64,000 nucleotides of DNA from Arthrobacter pullicola (GCF_014836875.1 NZ_JACSQC010000002.1:388834-452833), one strand, 5' to 3'; counted from the stretch's first letter, positions 34,518 through 43,057 are shown. Program-made: numbers and translations. The notes: generated from the letters alone by a model not told the origin.

Positions 34518-35870
34518 ATGACCACAACACACACCCTCCCGGCGGGTGACGAGGTAGTCCAGAACCTGCCTTGGCGCTGGCGGGTCCAAGGCAGGATCTT
34601 CATCATCGGCGGGCTTGGTTTTATGTTCGACGCCTGGGACGTCACGCTGAACGGCGTTCTGATTCCGCTGCTCTCCAAGGAATGGGACCTGGTGCCAGCC
34701 CAGGCGGCCTGGATTGGAACGGCCAACCTGCTGGGCATGGCGATCGGGGCGTTCCTTTGGGGCTCTATCGCCGATGCGATCGGCCGCAAGCGGGCTTTCA
34801 CAGCCACGCTGCTGATCTTTTCGATCTTTACTGTTCTGGGTGCATTCGCTCCCGATATCGCCTGGTTCTGCGTCTTCCGGTTCTTCGCCGGCATCGGGCT
34901 CGGAGGCTGTGTGCCGGTGGACTACGCGCTGGTCGGTGAGTTCACCCCGCGAAAGCAGCGCGGACGGGTACTCACGGCGATGGATGGCTGGTGGCCGGTC
35001 GGCGCTGCACTGTGCGGCATCACCTCCGCGGTGATCATGGCGACCGTCGCGGACTGGCGCTGGACCATGCTGATCATGGTGGCGCCCGCCCTGCTGGTCT
35101 TCTGGGTGCGCCGCTCAGTGCCCGAATCGCCACTCTTCCTCGTCCGCAAGGGCCGCACGGAAGAGGCCAAGGCGGTCATTAACGACCTGATCGAGCGCAC
35201 CGGCGGGACCCAGACCGAATGGCGGCTTCCCGAACCCGAGCCTGCAGCGAAGTTCTCGCTGAAGACCATGGGCAGCCAGCTGACGGAACTGTGGCGCTCG
35301 AATCCGAAATCGACAGTGACTGCGTGGTCGTTGTTTGTGACCCTCCTGCTGGTCTACTACCTGGCCCTGCAGTGGATGCCGAAGATCCTGGTTGATGCCG
35401 GGTTCGCCGAATACAAGGCTTTCCTGACGACGTCGGGCATGGCCGCTGTCGGTCTCTTGGGCGTGATCGCAGCTGCACTGCTTGTGGAACGTGTCGGCCG
35501 CAAGTGGCTGCTCGCCGTCACCGGTCCCGCCGCCGCAGCATCCCTGGTGGTGGTGGCACTCGTCGTGGATGTTCCGGCTGCGGCAACCACCTGGCTGCTG
35601 ATTTACGGGTTCGTGGTGCAGGTGGCCATACCGGTGCTCTACACGTATGTGTCCGAGTTGTACCCGACCAGGCTGCGTGCCAGCGGTTTCGGGTGGGCGT
35701 CCACGGCGTCGCGGGTTGGGGCAGGGCTTGGCCCGCTGCTTTTCGTGTCGGTGCTCTGGCCGTATCTGGGCCTGCCGCTGTCCTTTGCCGTTGCTGGCGT
35801 GCTGGTCCTGGCTTCGGTGCTGTGGATGGCCCGCTTTTCTCCGGAGACCCGGGGCGCGGCACTGGACTAA
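34518..35870 (+). CDS. MFS transporter (sugar/aromatic acid symporter type)
   Basis: 450 residues, 12 predicted membrane helices, sugar-porter/AAHS type: WGSIADAIGRKRAF in the 2-3 loop, RFFAGIGLGGCVPVDYALVGEF after helix 4, and PESPLFLVRKGRTEEA at the end of helix 6. The Asp in FMFDAWDVTLNG of helix 1 is typical of proton-coupled organic-acid symporters. The ATG at 34518 follows GGAAGG; the upstream frame overlaps the promoter. It stands alone between the helix-hairpin-helix operon and purN, with its own operator-like palindromes. Substrate not predictable. Confidence 0.9.
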   Translation: MTTTHTLPAGDEVVQNLPWRWRVQGRIFIIGGLGFMFDAWDVTLNGVLIPLLSKEWDLVPAQAAWIGTANLLGMAIGAFLWGSIADAIGRKRAFTATLLIFSIFTVLGAFAPDIAWFCVFRFFAGIGLGGCVPVDYALVGEFTPRKQRGRVLTAMDGWWPVGAALCGITSAVIMATVADWRWTMLIMVAPALLVFWVRRSVPESPLFLVRKGRTEEAKAVINDLIERTGGTQTEWRLPEPEPAAKFSLKTMGSQLTELWRSNPKSTVTAWSLFVTLLLVYYLALQWMPKILVDAGFAEYKAFLTTSGMAAVGLLGVIAAALLVERVGRKWLLAVTGPAAAASLVVVALVVDVPAAATTWLLIYGFVVQVAIPVLYTYVSELYPTRLRASGFGWASTASRVGAGLGPLLFVSVLWPYLGLPLSFAVAGVLVLASVLWMARFSPETRGAALD

Positions 35871-35887
35871 CCGTTCTGCAGGTGCCG

Positions 35888-35917
35888 GCCGGGGACGTGT
35901 GTCTCCGGCCGGTTCCG
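35888..35917 (+). terminator. Candidate hairpin after the MFS gene
   Basis: CCGGCCGG and a matching CCGGCCGG arm enclose a stem-loop a short distance after the MFS stop. There is no T run, so termination is uncertain. The remainder of the 35871-36049 spacer holds nothing else I can identify. Confidence 0.4.
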
Positions 35918-36049
35918 CGTCAGCGGCTGGCAGGGGCGAAGACCGGCAGGACCCGCGGGATCGAACGTTCGGCCGGTCAGTGCCCGCCAGTCAGCGGAAC
36001 AAGTCTGCTGCAACGGCCGGTGCCCGCGGGAGGTCCCACAGGCTGGTGG

Positions 36050-36637
36050 TCAGCGCTGCGGGAGGGAAGGAACGCCCGCGGCGCTCAGCTGCCGCAGGGT
36101 TTCGATCAGCAGCCGGCGTTCCTGGACCTTAATCCGTTCGTGCAGCGATTCCTCGGTGTCGCCGTCGAGCACCTCCACTGCTGCCTGTGCCAGGATCGGG
36201 CCGGTGTCCACGCCGGCGTCGGCAATGTGCACCGTGCAGCCAGACACCTTCACACCGTAGGCCAGGGCGTCGCGGACGCCGTGCGCGCCGGGGAAGGAGG
36301 GCAGCAGCGCCGGGTGGGTGTTGATGTAGCGGCCGGCAAAAGCGTCGATGAAGTGCTCGTCGACAATCCGCATGAACCCCGAGGACAGAACGACGTCGGG
36401 CGAATAGGAGGCGACCTTCTCCGTCAGTGCCCGGTTCCAGTCAGCGCGGACGGAATAATCGCGGAAATTCACGACGAAGGTTTCATATCCTGCCGCAGCG
36501 GCCCGTTCGACACCGTAGGTATCCGGACGGTCGGCCCCCACGGCGGCGATCTCGAGGTTCAGGTCCCCCGCGGCTATGGCGTCGATGACGGCCTGGAGGT
36601 TAGAGCCGGTGCCGGAGACCAGAACAACAATTCGCAT
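36050..36637 (-). CDS. purN: Phosphoribosylglycinamide formyltransferase
   Basis: Third step of purine synthesis: it transfers a formyl group from 10-formyl-THF to GAR; 195 residues. VLVSGTGSNLQAVIDA binds the GAR phosphate, and the catalytic Asn-His-Asp triad is in YINTHPALLPSF and DAGVDTGPI. The start follows a TAAGGT box by 6 bases (leaderless). In M. tuberculosis the order is PerM-like gene, purN, purH; here purN keeps its neighbourhood with the PerM-like gene but purH lies beyond an 8-kb block. Confidence 0.96.
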   Translation of the reverse strand: MRIVVLVSGTGSNLQAVIDAIAAGDLNLEIAAVGADRPDTYGVERAAAAGYETFVVNFRDYSVRADWNRALTEKVASYSPDVVLSSGFMRIVDEHFIDAFAGRYINTHPALLPSFPGAHGVRDALAYGVKVSGCTVHIADAGVDTGPILAQAAVEVLDGDTEESLHERIKVQERRLLIETLRQLSAAGVPSLPQR

Positions 36638-36649
36638 GTGTCAACCTTA
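36638..36649 (-). promoter_or_regulatory. Leaderless-type -10 box of purN
   Basis: Minus-strand TAAGGT (36649-36644), 6 bases, ATG at 36637. No ribosome-binding site. It shares a 39-base divergent spacer with the next promoter. Confidence 0.6.
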
Positions 36650-36664
36650 AGTCCAAGCGTCGCC

Positions 36665-36676
36665 TAGGCTTAATCC
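36665..36676 (+). promoter_or_regulatory. Leaderless-type -10 box of the 147-aa membrane protein gene
   Basis: TAGGCT at 36665-36670, 6 bases, ATG at 36677, without a ribosome-binding site. Confidence 0.6.
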
Positions 36677-37120
36677 ATGAACAACGACGGCCCTCCACTC
36701 AACGCGCGACCGCCGTTTCCTCCGGCTGCCCGCAAGCCCGAACCGACCGAGGCGCAGACCAAAGAAGCCAGGTCCTTCCTGTGGGTGTTTATCGCTCTAC
36801 TCGCGGCCATGCTGATCAGCTCCGAACTGGCCCTGCCGTGGAAGCTCCTCCCCCTGGCACTGGGCGTTGCCGCCCTGGTGGTTGGCATCATGGCCATGGT
36901 CAAGATCATTCGTTTCGGCATGCACCGGATGCTCCGGGTCCTCGTGTCCATGGGCCTGGCCGCAACTGCCTTCATGACCCTGGGGCTCGCCGCCATGGTG
37001 GCATTGTGGCCGATGACCGCCAAGTACGAAACCTGCATGCAGTCTGCGCTGACCGTCCAGGCTACGGAGAGCTGCGTGCAGGACTACATGACCTTCGGCG
37101 GAATGATCCCCGAACCGTAA
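36677..37120 (+). CDS. Small membrane protein of unknown function (147 aa)
   Basis: A 35-residue Pro/Glu-rich hydrophilic N-terminus precedes three membrane helices (SFLWVFIALLAAMLISSEL, LALGVAALVVGIMAM, LVSMGLAATAFMTLGL), and a short tail with two Cys (TCMQSALTVQATESCVQDY) that could form a disulfide outside the membrane. No named family recognised. It diverges from purN over 39 bases and converges on the PerM-like gene. The leaderless promoter box fixes the ATG. Confidence 0.75.
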   Translation: MNNDGPPLNARPPFPPAARKPEPTEAQTKEARSFLWVFIALLAAMLISSELALPWKLLPLALGVAALVVGIMAMVKIIRFGMHRMLRVLVSMGLAATAFMTLGLAAMVALWPMTAKYETCMQSALTVQATESCVQDYMTFGGMIPEP

Positions 37121-37216
37121 GCAGCCGAGCGCCGGCCTGTGGGCCGTGGCGGTTTACCAGAGCCGGTGCCGACGTCTGGCAGGTGCTTTGTTTTGGAGGC
37201 GCTGTGTCGAAAGTGC

Positions 37217-38539
37217 TTAGACGTGGTCCAGGACGTCTTCTGATGCCGCCGGACGGGGCCGCTTTTCGTGTTCCAGCCAGGGACCCGCCGCATAGCCAAT
37301 GACGGCGCCGACGGCGACTTCCGCAGCCACCCAGACGCCGGTCCAGAGCGGTTCCGGGCCGATCTCCGCGAAGCGTCCGACCCCGAGAGATCCCCTGGAT
37401 ATCAAGGCAACCGCCATGGCAAACAATCCGGAAGCAATTCCGATGATTCCACCGAGCGCGATGGTCGAGACCGGGGCGGTGAACCAACGGGCATGGATCT
37501 TGATAGCCAGCCACTCATCGAAATGGTTCTCCCCCTCACGGAGGAACCACCAACCCGCGAGGACTCCCGCCGCAACCGGGATCAGCAGTGCGGCGTAGGC
37601 GAATTCCATCTGTCCGCCGGGCAGCGCAGCCAGCACGGGCAAGGCCGGCAGCGGCCCGACCGTTGTCTCCAACGGGCTGATCGTGCTGCCGGTACCGAGG
37701 GCGAAGCCAGCACCCGAGGCCCAGGATAGGGTCCAGCCGACAAAGTTGGGGATCAGGCCCAGCTGGGCCACGGTGAGCACCACTCCGCCGATGATTCCGG
37801 CGTCGAGCCGTTCATAGATAGCAACCATCTGTGCCCAGTTCAGTGCCAGCGCTGCGACCAGCAGCAGTGCCGACAGGCCCAGTGCTGCACTGATTCCCAC
37901 AACGCCGGCGCGTACAGCGGCCCAGAGATAGGAGCCGGCCCAGCGGGAATGCTGGCTGGTCCGCGCGATCCAGTCGGTTAGGTCCACCCCGATCAGCCGT
38001 ACCCAGGAACCGGCTTCCCGGCGTGCGCCGATAATGAGGCCCAAACCAGCCGGGACGAGCGGCACCAGTCCGCCGGCAACGAGCGAGATTCTGACATCGT
38101 CATTCGCCGAAAAGTAAGCGGCCGCCGTTCCAACGAGGGCGTAGATCCCGAGCGCACCCAGCAGGGCCTGCCACAGCTGGTCCGTGTAGGACGCCCGGGC
38201 CAGGCGGCGGCCTGCGCGCCAGGCGAGGAAGAAGGGGATGAGGGTCAGGCCCAGTGGGATGAGAGAGAGAAGCCCTCCCGTCTCATCCGGCCCGACAGTC
38301 CCCGCTGGGAACGTCAGGGACAGCGGTACTCCATGGAGGAGCAGCCAGGCCTGGCCGCTCAACCGGGCAAGGGAGGCGTAGTCTCGGTCGGAGAATCCGT
38401 TCGCGGCCCAGACCCCGCTCAGCGGCAGGATGACCACCAGGGCTGACAGCACGGCGGCCTGCCCCAGTTCGAACATTCCCTGCAGCCAGAGTGGCATGGG
38501 CACCACACCCGGCTTCTTCGGGCGTTTAAAGAGTTTCAT
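37217..38539 (-). CDS. DUF6350 / PerM-like membrane protein
   Basis: 440 residues with about ten membrane helices. The position beside purN and the pattern of helices match DUF6350, whose M. tuberculosis member PerM (Rv0955, next to purN) is linked to cell division and persistence. The protein opens with a basic MKLFKRPKKPG and ends in a charged cytoplasmic tail. AGAAGG precedes the ATG. The function in this organism would be inferred only by that analogy. Confidence 0.85.
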   Translation of the reverse strand: MKLFKRPKKPGVVPMPLWLQGMFELGQAAVLSALVVILPLSGVWAANGFSDRDYASLARLSGQAWLLLHGVPLSLTFPAGTVGPDETGGLLSLIPLGLTLIPFFLAWRAGRRLARASYTDQLWQALLGALGIYALVGTAAAYFSANDDVRISLVAGGLVPLVPAGLGLIIGARREAGSWVRLIGVDLTDWIARTSQHSRWAGSYLWAAVRAGVVGISAALGLSALLLVAALALNWAQMVAIYERLDAGIIGGVVLTVAQLGLIPNFVGWTLSWASGAGFALGTGSTISPLETTVGPLPALPVLAALPGGQMEFAYAALLIPVAAGVLAGWWFLREGENHFDEWLAIKIHARWFTAPVSTIALGGIIGIASGLFAMAVALISRGSLGVGRFAEIGPEPLWTGVWVAAEVAVGAVIGYAAGPWLEHEKRPRPAASEDVLDHV

Positions 38540-38649
38540 CGCCTTCTATCGTGCCATTGGGGGCCATGCGCACCCTTCAGGTACCAGGTGTGAGTCGGCG
38601 CATAGTGTCGGGGGCGCATGGCGCTCGGCTCCGGTGAAGTCCAGGCACC

Positions 38650-38733
38650 AGGCTCCAGGCTCCAGACTCCAGACTCCAGACTCCAGGCTCCAGGCTCCAG
38701 GCTCCAGGCTCCAGGCTCCAGGCTCCAGGCTCC
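38650..38733. repeat. Heptanucleotide tandem repeat, 12 copies
   Basis: Twelve uninterrupted 7-bp units: nine AGGCTCC and three AGACTCC (units 3-5), with a degenerate unit (AGGCACC) just before. It fills most of the 203-base spacer between the PerM-like and DUF222/HNH genes and ends 9 bases before the latter's stop. The unit length is not a multiple of three and no gene is read through it. Copy number is likely to vary between strains. Confidence 0.95.
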
Positions 38734-38742
38734 AGACGAACC

Positions 38743-40935
38743 TTAAAACGGTGGTGGGTCGTTATCTTCCCGCTCGTCAGGTCTTGCGCCTGTGCCTGCA
38801 CTCACCCAGGCACCACGTTTGTTGCTAGCACCAAGGCCTGAGGCGTGGCCGTCACCTGCAGCTGTGCCCGCATCCACGTCTGTACCTGTCACCGCAGCTC
38901 CGCCTACACCTGCACCTGTCTCCGCATCTGGCCCCGCACCTGGCCCCGCACCTGGCCCCGCAGGCTCACGGCCAAGATAGTCGAGGGCCGCTTCGGTGCG
39001 ATAAGCCTGACCGGCTGGTGAGGTCCACTCAATGGTGCCGGGCTGCGGTTGGCGTGCTTTCCAATGGCCGAGGGTTTTGAATCGATGGTGTTTGGGACAA
39101 AGATGCTCCAGGTTCGAATGCTCGGTGGGCCCGCCACGGGCCCAGGGTCGGGTGTGGTCGATTTCGGAGCGGGTCACGCTGACGGCACAGCCGGGGAACC
39201 GGCAGGTTCCATCCCGGGCCTGGAGCCAGCGTTTCAAACCGGCAGGGATCCGTCGCCTTCGCCCCACCCCGAGAATCTCCCCCGTGGCGGGGTCCTGCAA
39301 CAGCGGTGTCCAGCTCAGGGCCTGCAGGATCATTCGTCGTCCGGCCTCAGGACTGATCGGGCCGTATCCGTTCAACTCAGCGGGGGCTTCATCCAAACCG
39401 GCGAGGGTATCGAGGTTGATCAGGACCATCACCTCCGTCTTCGTCCGGAATCTGCCCCGGTGCCGATCCGCCCGGCGGCTGCCCCGCCTTGGCGCGGCGC
39501 CCTCAGCTCCATCCGTCGGTTGCCCTGATTTTCCGGCCAGAGCTGGAGGGATGTCCGGGACTGCAGGAACCTTTGGAGCTGCAGGAATCTTCGAGATTGC
39601 AGGAATCTTGGAGACTGCAGGAATCTTCGAGATTGCAGGATCCCCCGGCCGGGTCGTTCCCTCCCGGCGCACGGCTGGCGGGAGCGCATCCCCCGGGCCG
39701 CCGCCGTCGAGCATTACCGTGGCGAAAGCATCCGCGCGCAGCTGGTCCATGGTTCGGGGGTCGCCGGCAGTTTTGCCGGCGCGGGCCGCGCCTGACAGCG
39801 CTGTGTAGATGGCCTGCCCCCGCTCCGCGGCCATAAAAGCCGTCAAACAGGACATGCCATCCGGCAACGCTTCGAAACACACCCGCCGCTTTTCCAGCGC
39901 ATCCCGGTGCCGGACCGAAATTGTCTCGGGGAACCGGGACTCCCGCAGCCGGCGGGCCTTCTTCCCAAATCCAGCTGCTGTTCGGCCCTCGGCCGTGCTC
40001 AGCAGGTCCGCTTCGAAACGCTGCCTCATGCTTACCGGCTCAGCATCGGCATTTCCCAAAGCGTCCGGCGAATCCGCAGAACCCCGGCTGCCTGCGGAAT
40101 CCGGGGCGGCCGCGCCGTCATCGGCGTTGCCTTGGCCCAGCAGGTCCAATGTGGGTTGGGAGTCCTCCCCCTGACTGGGAACATCCGCTCCAGTGCCGCC
40201 ACCGCCGTCAGCCGGACCGGCGTCGTGATTCGCGCCGTCATCCGGGTCCGGCGTGTCAGGGACGTGCTGGGTTTCGTCCAGGATGATGCGCGCGTGCTGA
40301 TACCCGATCCGTCCCTCGGCCAGCCGTGCCAGGGTCTGAGGGTGCTCGCGGCTCAAGCGGGAGGACTCACTCACCAGACGCATTGCGCTCATGTGCGGCA
40401 GATTCAGCAGTGCACCCGCCTCAGCTGCCGCCAGGGACAACGCCAAACCCGGGTTCTCTCGGCCGGCAGCCCGGGCAATGTCCCGGGCGAAGAGCTCTTC
40501 CAGCCGCGTCGCGGCCCTTGCCTGCTGCGCCTGGGCCCAACAGATCAGCGCCCCGAGCCGCTCCAATGCACCCACGGTTTCCGCAAACCCCAGCAGCTCC
40601 ACCGAACGCAGCGACAAGCGCCCATCGAGCCCCTCCGGCACGTCCGCCAAATCCACGGCCGGATCGTCTGCAGGATCAGCACAAAAAACGGCAGCAGAAC
40701 CACGAACGCCACTCGAGGCGGAACCCGCCCCTTCGGCGTCGAAGGCACCGGACGCCGGACCGGCGTCGTGATTTGTGCTGGTGCCTGAAGTCCCGAAAGC
40801 CCTTGCCCCGTCGGCGTGTCCGGAAGCCCCGGCCCCGGGAGAACCCCCGTGATGGACGCTCGGGCGAGCACCCGGCGCACCGCCGTTTTCCCGGTCCGTG
40901 GACCGGGAAAACGGTGTGCCCGGGGAGCGCTTCAT
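38743..40935 (-). CDS. DUF222 domain protein with C-terminal HNH endonuclease
   Basis: 730 residues of the actinobacterial DUF222/HNH (13E12-like) group, multicopy in many genomes and sometimes thought to be mobile. An N-terminal low-complexity region (~90 residues) precedes a helical DUF222 domain (about 95-330 and 390-420), a repeat-rich Pro/Lys linker (AVSKIP-type hexapeptides), then the HNH nuclease (CRFPGC, SEIDHTRPWARGG, NLEHLCPKHH, all key Cys/His present). The last ~90 residues are Gly/Ala/Asp repeats. No target or immunity gene is evident. Confidence 0.9.
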   Translation of the reverse strand: MKRSPGTPFSRSTDRENGGAPGARPSVHHGGSPGAGASGHADGARAFGTSGTSTNHDAGPASGAFDAEGAGSASSGVRGSAAVFCADPADDPAVDLADVPEGLDGRLSLRSVELLGFAETVGALERLGALICWAQAQQARAATRLEELFARDIARAAGRENPGLALSLAAAEAGALLNLPHMSAMRLVSESSRLSREHPQTLARLAEGRIGYQHARIILDETQHVPDTPDPDDGANHDAGPADGGGGTGADVPSQGEDSQPTLDLLGQGNADDGAAAPDSAGSRGSADSPDALGNADAEPVSMRQRFEADLLSTAEGRTAAGFGKKARRLRESRFPETISVRHRDALEKRRVCFEALPDGMSCLTAFMAAERGQAIYTALSGAARAGKTAGDPRTMDQLRADAFATVMLDGGGPGDALPPAVRREGTTRPGDPAISKIPAVSKIPAISKIPAAPKVPAVPDIPPALAGKSGQPTDGAEGAAPRRGSRRADRHRGRFRTKTEVMVLINLDTLAGLDEAPAELNGYGPISPEAGRRMILQALSWTPLLQDPATGEILGVGRRRRIPAGLKRWLQARDGTCRFPGCAVSVTRSEIDHTRPWARGGPTEHSNLEHLCPKHHRFKTLGHWKARQPQPGTIEWTSPAGQAYRTEAALDYLGREPAGPGAGPGAGPDAETGAGVGGAAVTGTDVDAGTAAGDGHASGLGASNKRGAWVSAGTGARPDEREDNDPPPF
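39563..39634. repeat. 18-bp coding tandem repeat, four copies, in the DUF222/HNH gene
   Basis: Four 18-bp units with consensus GCAGGAATCTTCGAGATT; copies 2 and 4 are identical. On the coding (minus) strand they encode six-residue units of the type AISKIP/AVSKIP/AAPKVP that lengthen the linker between DUF222 and HNH domains. Confidence 0.9.
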
Positions 40936-41092
40936 ACCCCAACACTTTCAGCTGCCACCGACATTTGAAGCCGAAAAACGGCCCATCGAGGGGCCACCAA
41001 TTACGGGACTTTCCGGAGCTGCTACCTACTTATTTCTCGCTTCGCCGGGAGGCCCGGATCCGGTGCCGGCGAGCGGTCCGGAATGGCTCCGG

Positions 41093-41845
41093 TTACGCGT
41101 AAAGGTCGAACAGTCCTTTGGCCATGGCCGCCGCGGCACCAATGAAGGCGATGACAATGACGCCAAACCGTACATGTTCGTCGCTGATGTGTTTCTGGAG
41201 CTGCTCACCCGCATAAATACCAGCCACAATCAGGACGCCGATCAGGATCCACGCCAGCGTGCTGAACGGAGGCATCTGCCCCGGGGCCACTATGAGCTTG
41301 ACGCTCAGGGTAACGATCCCCATGGTCACGAAAAACGGCTGCAGCGTCGCGGCAAAGGGGCGCTGCGGCCACCGCGCCAGCACCGCGTAGGCGCTGACCG
41401 CCGGACCGCCCACTCCGGCCACGGCATTCGTAACACCGGAGGCGAATCCAGCAATCGCTTTGGCCCTGTTGCCGGTCACCACCACGGAATTCCGTGCCAA
41501 AACCAGCGATGCCCCAAGTGCAACCAGCACAATCCCGCCAACAATGACGGCCATCGGTGCCGCCGGCAGGTAAACGGCTGCAATTGACGCAGGAATCGTA
41601 CCGATAACCGCAGCTGCCGTCAGCCAGCGATACATACTCCAGTCCACCTCTTTCCAGACGCGGAACATGATCAGGAGGGAGGAAATCAATCCGCAGACGT
41701 TCACCATCAGGACGCCGCCATGGGCTCCAAGGATGATGACCAGGAAGGGGGAAATAAGCAATGCGAAGCCGAGACCGGCGATTCGCTGGGCCACTGCGCC
41801 GATAAAGATCGAGGTCAGCACCACAATTAGAAGTCCGGTAGTCAC
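41093..41845 (-). CDS. TSUP family transporter (TauE/SafE type)
   Basis: 250 residues, about eight membrane helices in two repeated halves, as in the sulfite/taurine exporter family. The first half has GAVAQRIAGLGFALLISPF, the second GFASGVTNAVAGVGGPAVSAY, both with the family's Gly-rich motif. The start is a GTG at 41845, because TAGTGT lies 7 bases before it and gives VTTGLLIVVL; an upstream GTG at 41854 would put the start inside the promoter. It diverges from the DUF1684 gene with 23 bases between starts. Confidence 0.88.
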   Translation of the reverse strand: MTTGLLIVVLTSIFIGAVAQRIAGLGFALLISPFLVIILGAHGGVLMVNVCGLISSLLIMFRVWKEVDWSMYRWLTAAAVIGTIPASIAAVYLPAAPMAVIVGGIVLVALGASLVLARNSVVVTGNRAKAIAGFASGVTNAVAGVGGPAVSAYAVLARWPQRPFAATLQPFFVTMGIVTLSVKLIVAPGQMPPFSTLAWILIGVLIVAGIYAGEQLQKHISDEHVRFGVIVIAFIGAAAAMAKGLFDLYA

Positions 41846-41858
41846 GCCAAACACACTA
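41846..41858 (-). promoter_or_regulatory. Leaderless-type -10 box of the TSUP gene
   Basis: Minus-strand TAGTGT (41858-41853), 7 bases, then GTG at 41845. It overlaps the -10 box of the opposite gene by two bases. Confidence 0.6.
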
Positions 41859-41868
41859 CGCTGGGCCT
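41857..41868 (+). promoter_or_regulatory. Leaderless-type -10 box of the DUF1684 gene
   Basis: TACGCT at 41857-41862, 6 bases, then ATG at 41869. No ribosome-binding site. Shares bases 41857-41858 with the opposing box. Confidence 0.65.
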
Positions 41869-42501
41869 ATGGTTTCTCCTGCTTCGGCACTCCGGACGGC
41901 TGACTGGCGCAGACGCATGTTCGATATATATGCCCAGGTTCGGCACGCAGCTGCGGACGATTCGCCGTCGTCGGCCCATGATTTATGGCGTCACGAACGG
42001 GACATATTGTTCGGCACCCACGCGGCCTCGCCCCTGGACGAGGCGACGAAGGCGCGTTTCACGGGCCTCGCCGTCGCACCCTATGATCCTGCGCTGCGTT
42101 TTGAAACGGTGATTGACGACGACGGCGCCGGGCAGCGCCTGGAGGCCGCGACCGGTACGGACGGGACCGTGTATTTCGAGCGGCTGGGGACGGTGAAGGT
42201 TCCCGGAGTCGGCAGCCTGGCCCTGTGGCGGCTGGCCACGTACGGCGGCGGGCTTTTCCTGCCGGTACGCGATGCCCTCGCCGGCAAGGACGGCGGAACA
42301 TACGGCGGAGGCCGCTACCTGCTCGACACCATCAAAGGAGCACATCTCGGAACCGGCGCCGGTGAGTCGCTCGTCCTGGACTTCAACTTCCTCTACAACC
42401 CGTCGTGTGCCTATGACGAACGCTGGGCCTGTCCTCTGCCCGGACCGGACAACCGGGTGGATGTCCCGCTGATAGCGGGTGAGCTGTATGCCGAGTACTG
42501 A
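41869..42501 (+). CDS. DUF1684 family protein
   Basis: 210 residues, cytoplasmic, matching DUF1684 by WRHERDILFGTHAASPLD near the start, the glycine-rich YGGGLFLPVRDA and KGAHLGTG-region, and NFLYNPSCAYDERWACPLP near the end. The function of this widespread family is unknown. The start is defined by the leaderless promoter box. The next gene (acetyltransferase) overlaps it by 14 bases, so the two are co-transcribed. Confidence 0.88.
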   Translation: MVSPASALRTADWRRRMFDIYAQVRHAAADDSPSSAHDLWRHERDILFGTHAASPLDEATKARFTGLAVAPYDPALRFETVIDDDGAGQRLEAATGTDGTVYFERLGTVKVPGVGSLALWRLATYGGGLFLPVRDALAGKDGGTYGGGRYLLDTIKGAHLGTGAGESLVLDFNFLYNPSCAYDERWACPLPGPDNRVDVPLIAGELYAEY

Positions 42502-43054
42502 CCGCGCGGTGTTTGCCGTCGGGCCGGCGCGGGACACCGACGCCGCTGCGCTCGCTTCGCTGGCCGCCCTGACCTTCCCGCTTGCCTGCCCTCCCGCCGT
42601 GACGGAGGAAGAGGCAGCGGAGTTTGCCGGCCGGACATTGTCGGAAGACGCGTTCGCGGGTTTTGTCGCCGATTCTGCCCGCCGGGTCTTGGTTGCACGA
42701 GCTGATCCTGGCCTGGTCGGCTATGCCCTGCTGGTCCTGGAACCGCCCGCAGATCCGCAGATCGGCACAGCGCTGGAGGGTCTTCCCCATCCCACGGCCG
42801 AGCTCTCTAAGTTCTATACGCATCCGGCCGCCCATGGGCGGGGCGTGGCCTCCGGGCTGATGGCTGCGGCCCTTCAAACGGCGGAGGAGGCCGGGACGGG
42901 AACGGTGTGGCTTGGGGTGAACGGTATGAACCTGCGGGCGCAGGCCTTCTACCGGAAGTCGGGGTTCTCTGCCGTGGGCCGCAAACAGTTTCCGTTGGGG
43001 CCGCACCTTTTCGACGATCTCGTGTTGGCCCGGTCCCTTGCCTCCGGGAGCTGA
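42488..43054 (+). CDS. GNAT family N-acetyltransferase
   Basis: 188 residues. Core GNAT motifs are seen: acetyl-CoA loop HPAAHGRGVASGLMAAAL, the beta strand VWLGVNGMN and the tail motif AQAFYRKSGFSAVGRK with the catalytic Tyr. This pattern fits small-molecule or protein N-acetyltransferases; substrate unknown. I chose the ATG at 42488 over a GTG 9 bases earlier; both overlap the DUF1684 gene. It lies 3 bases before the MSMEG_6728-like gene. Confidence 0.88.
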   Translation: MPSTDRAVFAVGPARDTDAAALASLAALTFPLACPPAVTEEEAAEFAGRTLSEDAFAGFVADSARRVLVARADPGLVGYALLVLEPPADPQIGTALEGLPHPTAELSKFYTHPAAHGRGVASGLMAAALQTAEEAGTGTVWLGVNGMNLRAQAFYRKSGFSAVGRKQFPLGPHLFDDLVLARSLASGS

Positions 43055-43057
43055 CCG

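Noticed and set aside
27999-35870. Integrative element with attachment sites
   Set aside because: No tRNA gene, integrase or flanking direct repeat is visible; only the position between purN and purH argues for insertion.
38650-38733. Heptanucleotide array considered as a CRISPR
   Set aside because: Units are 7 bp, adjoining and without spacers; no cas gene is present.
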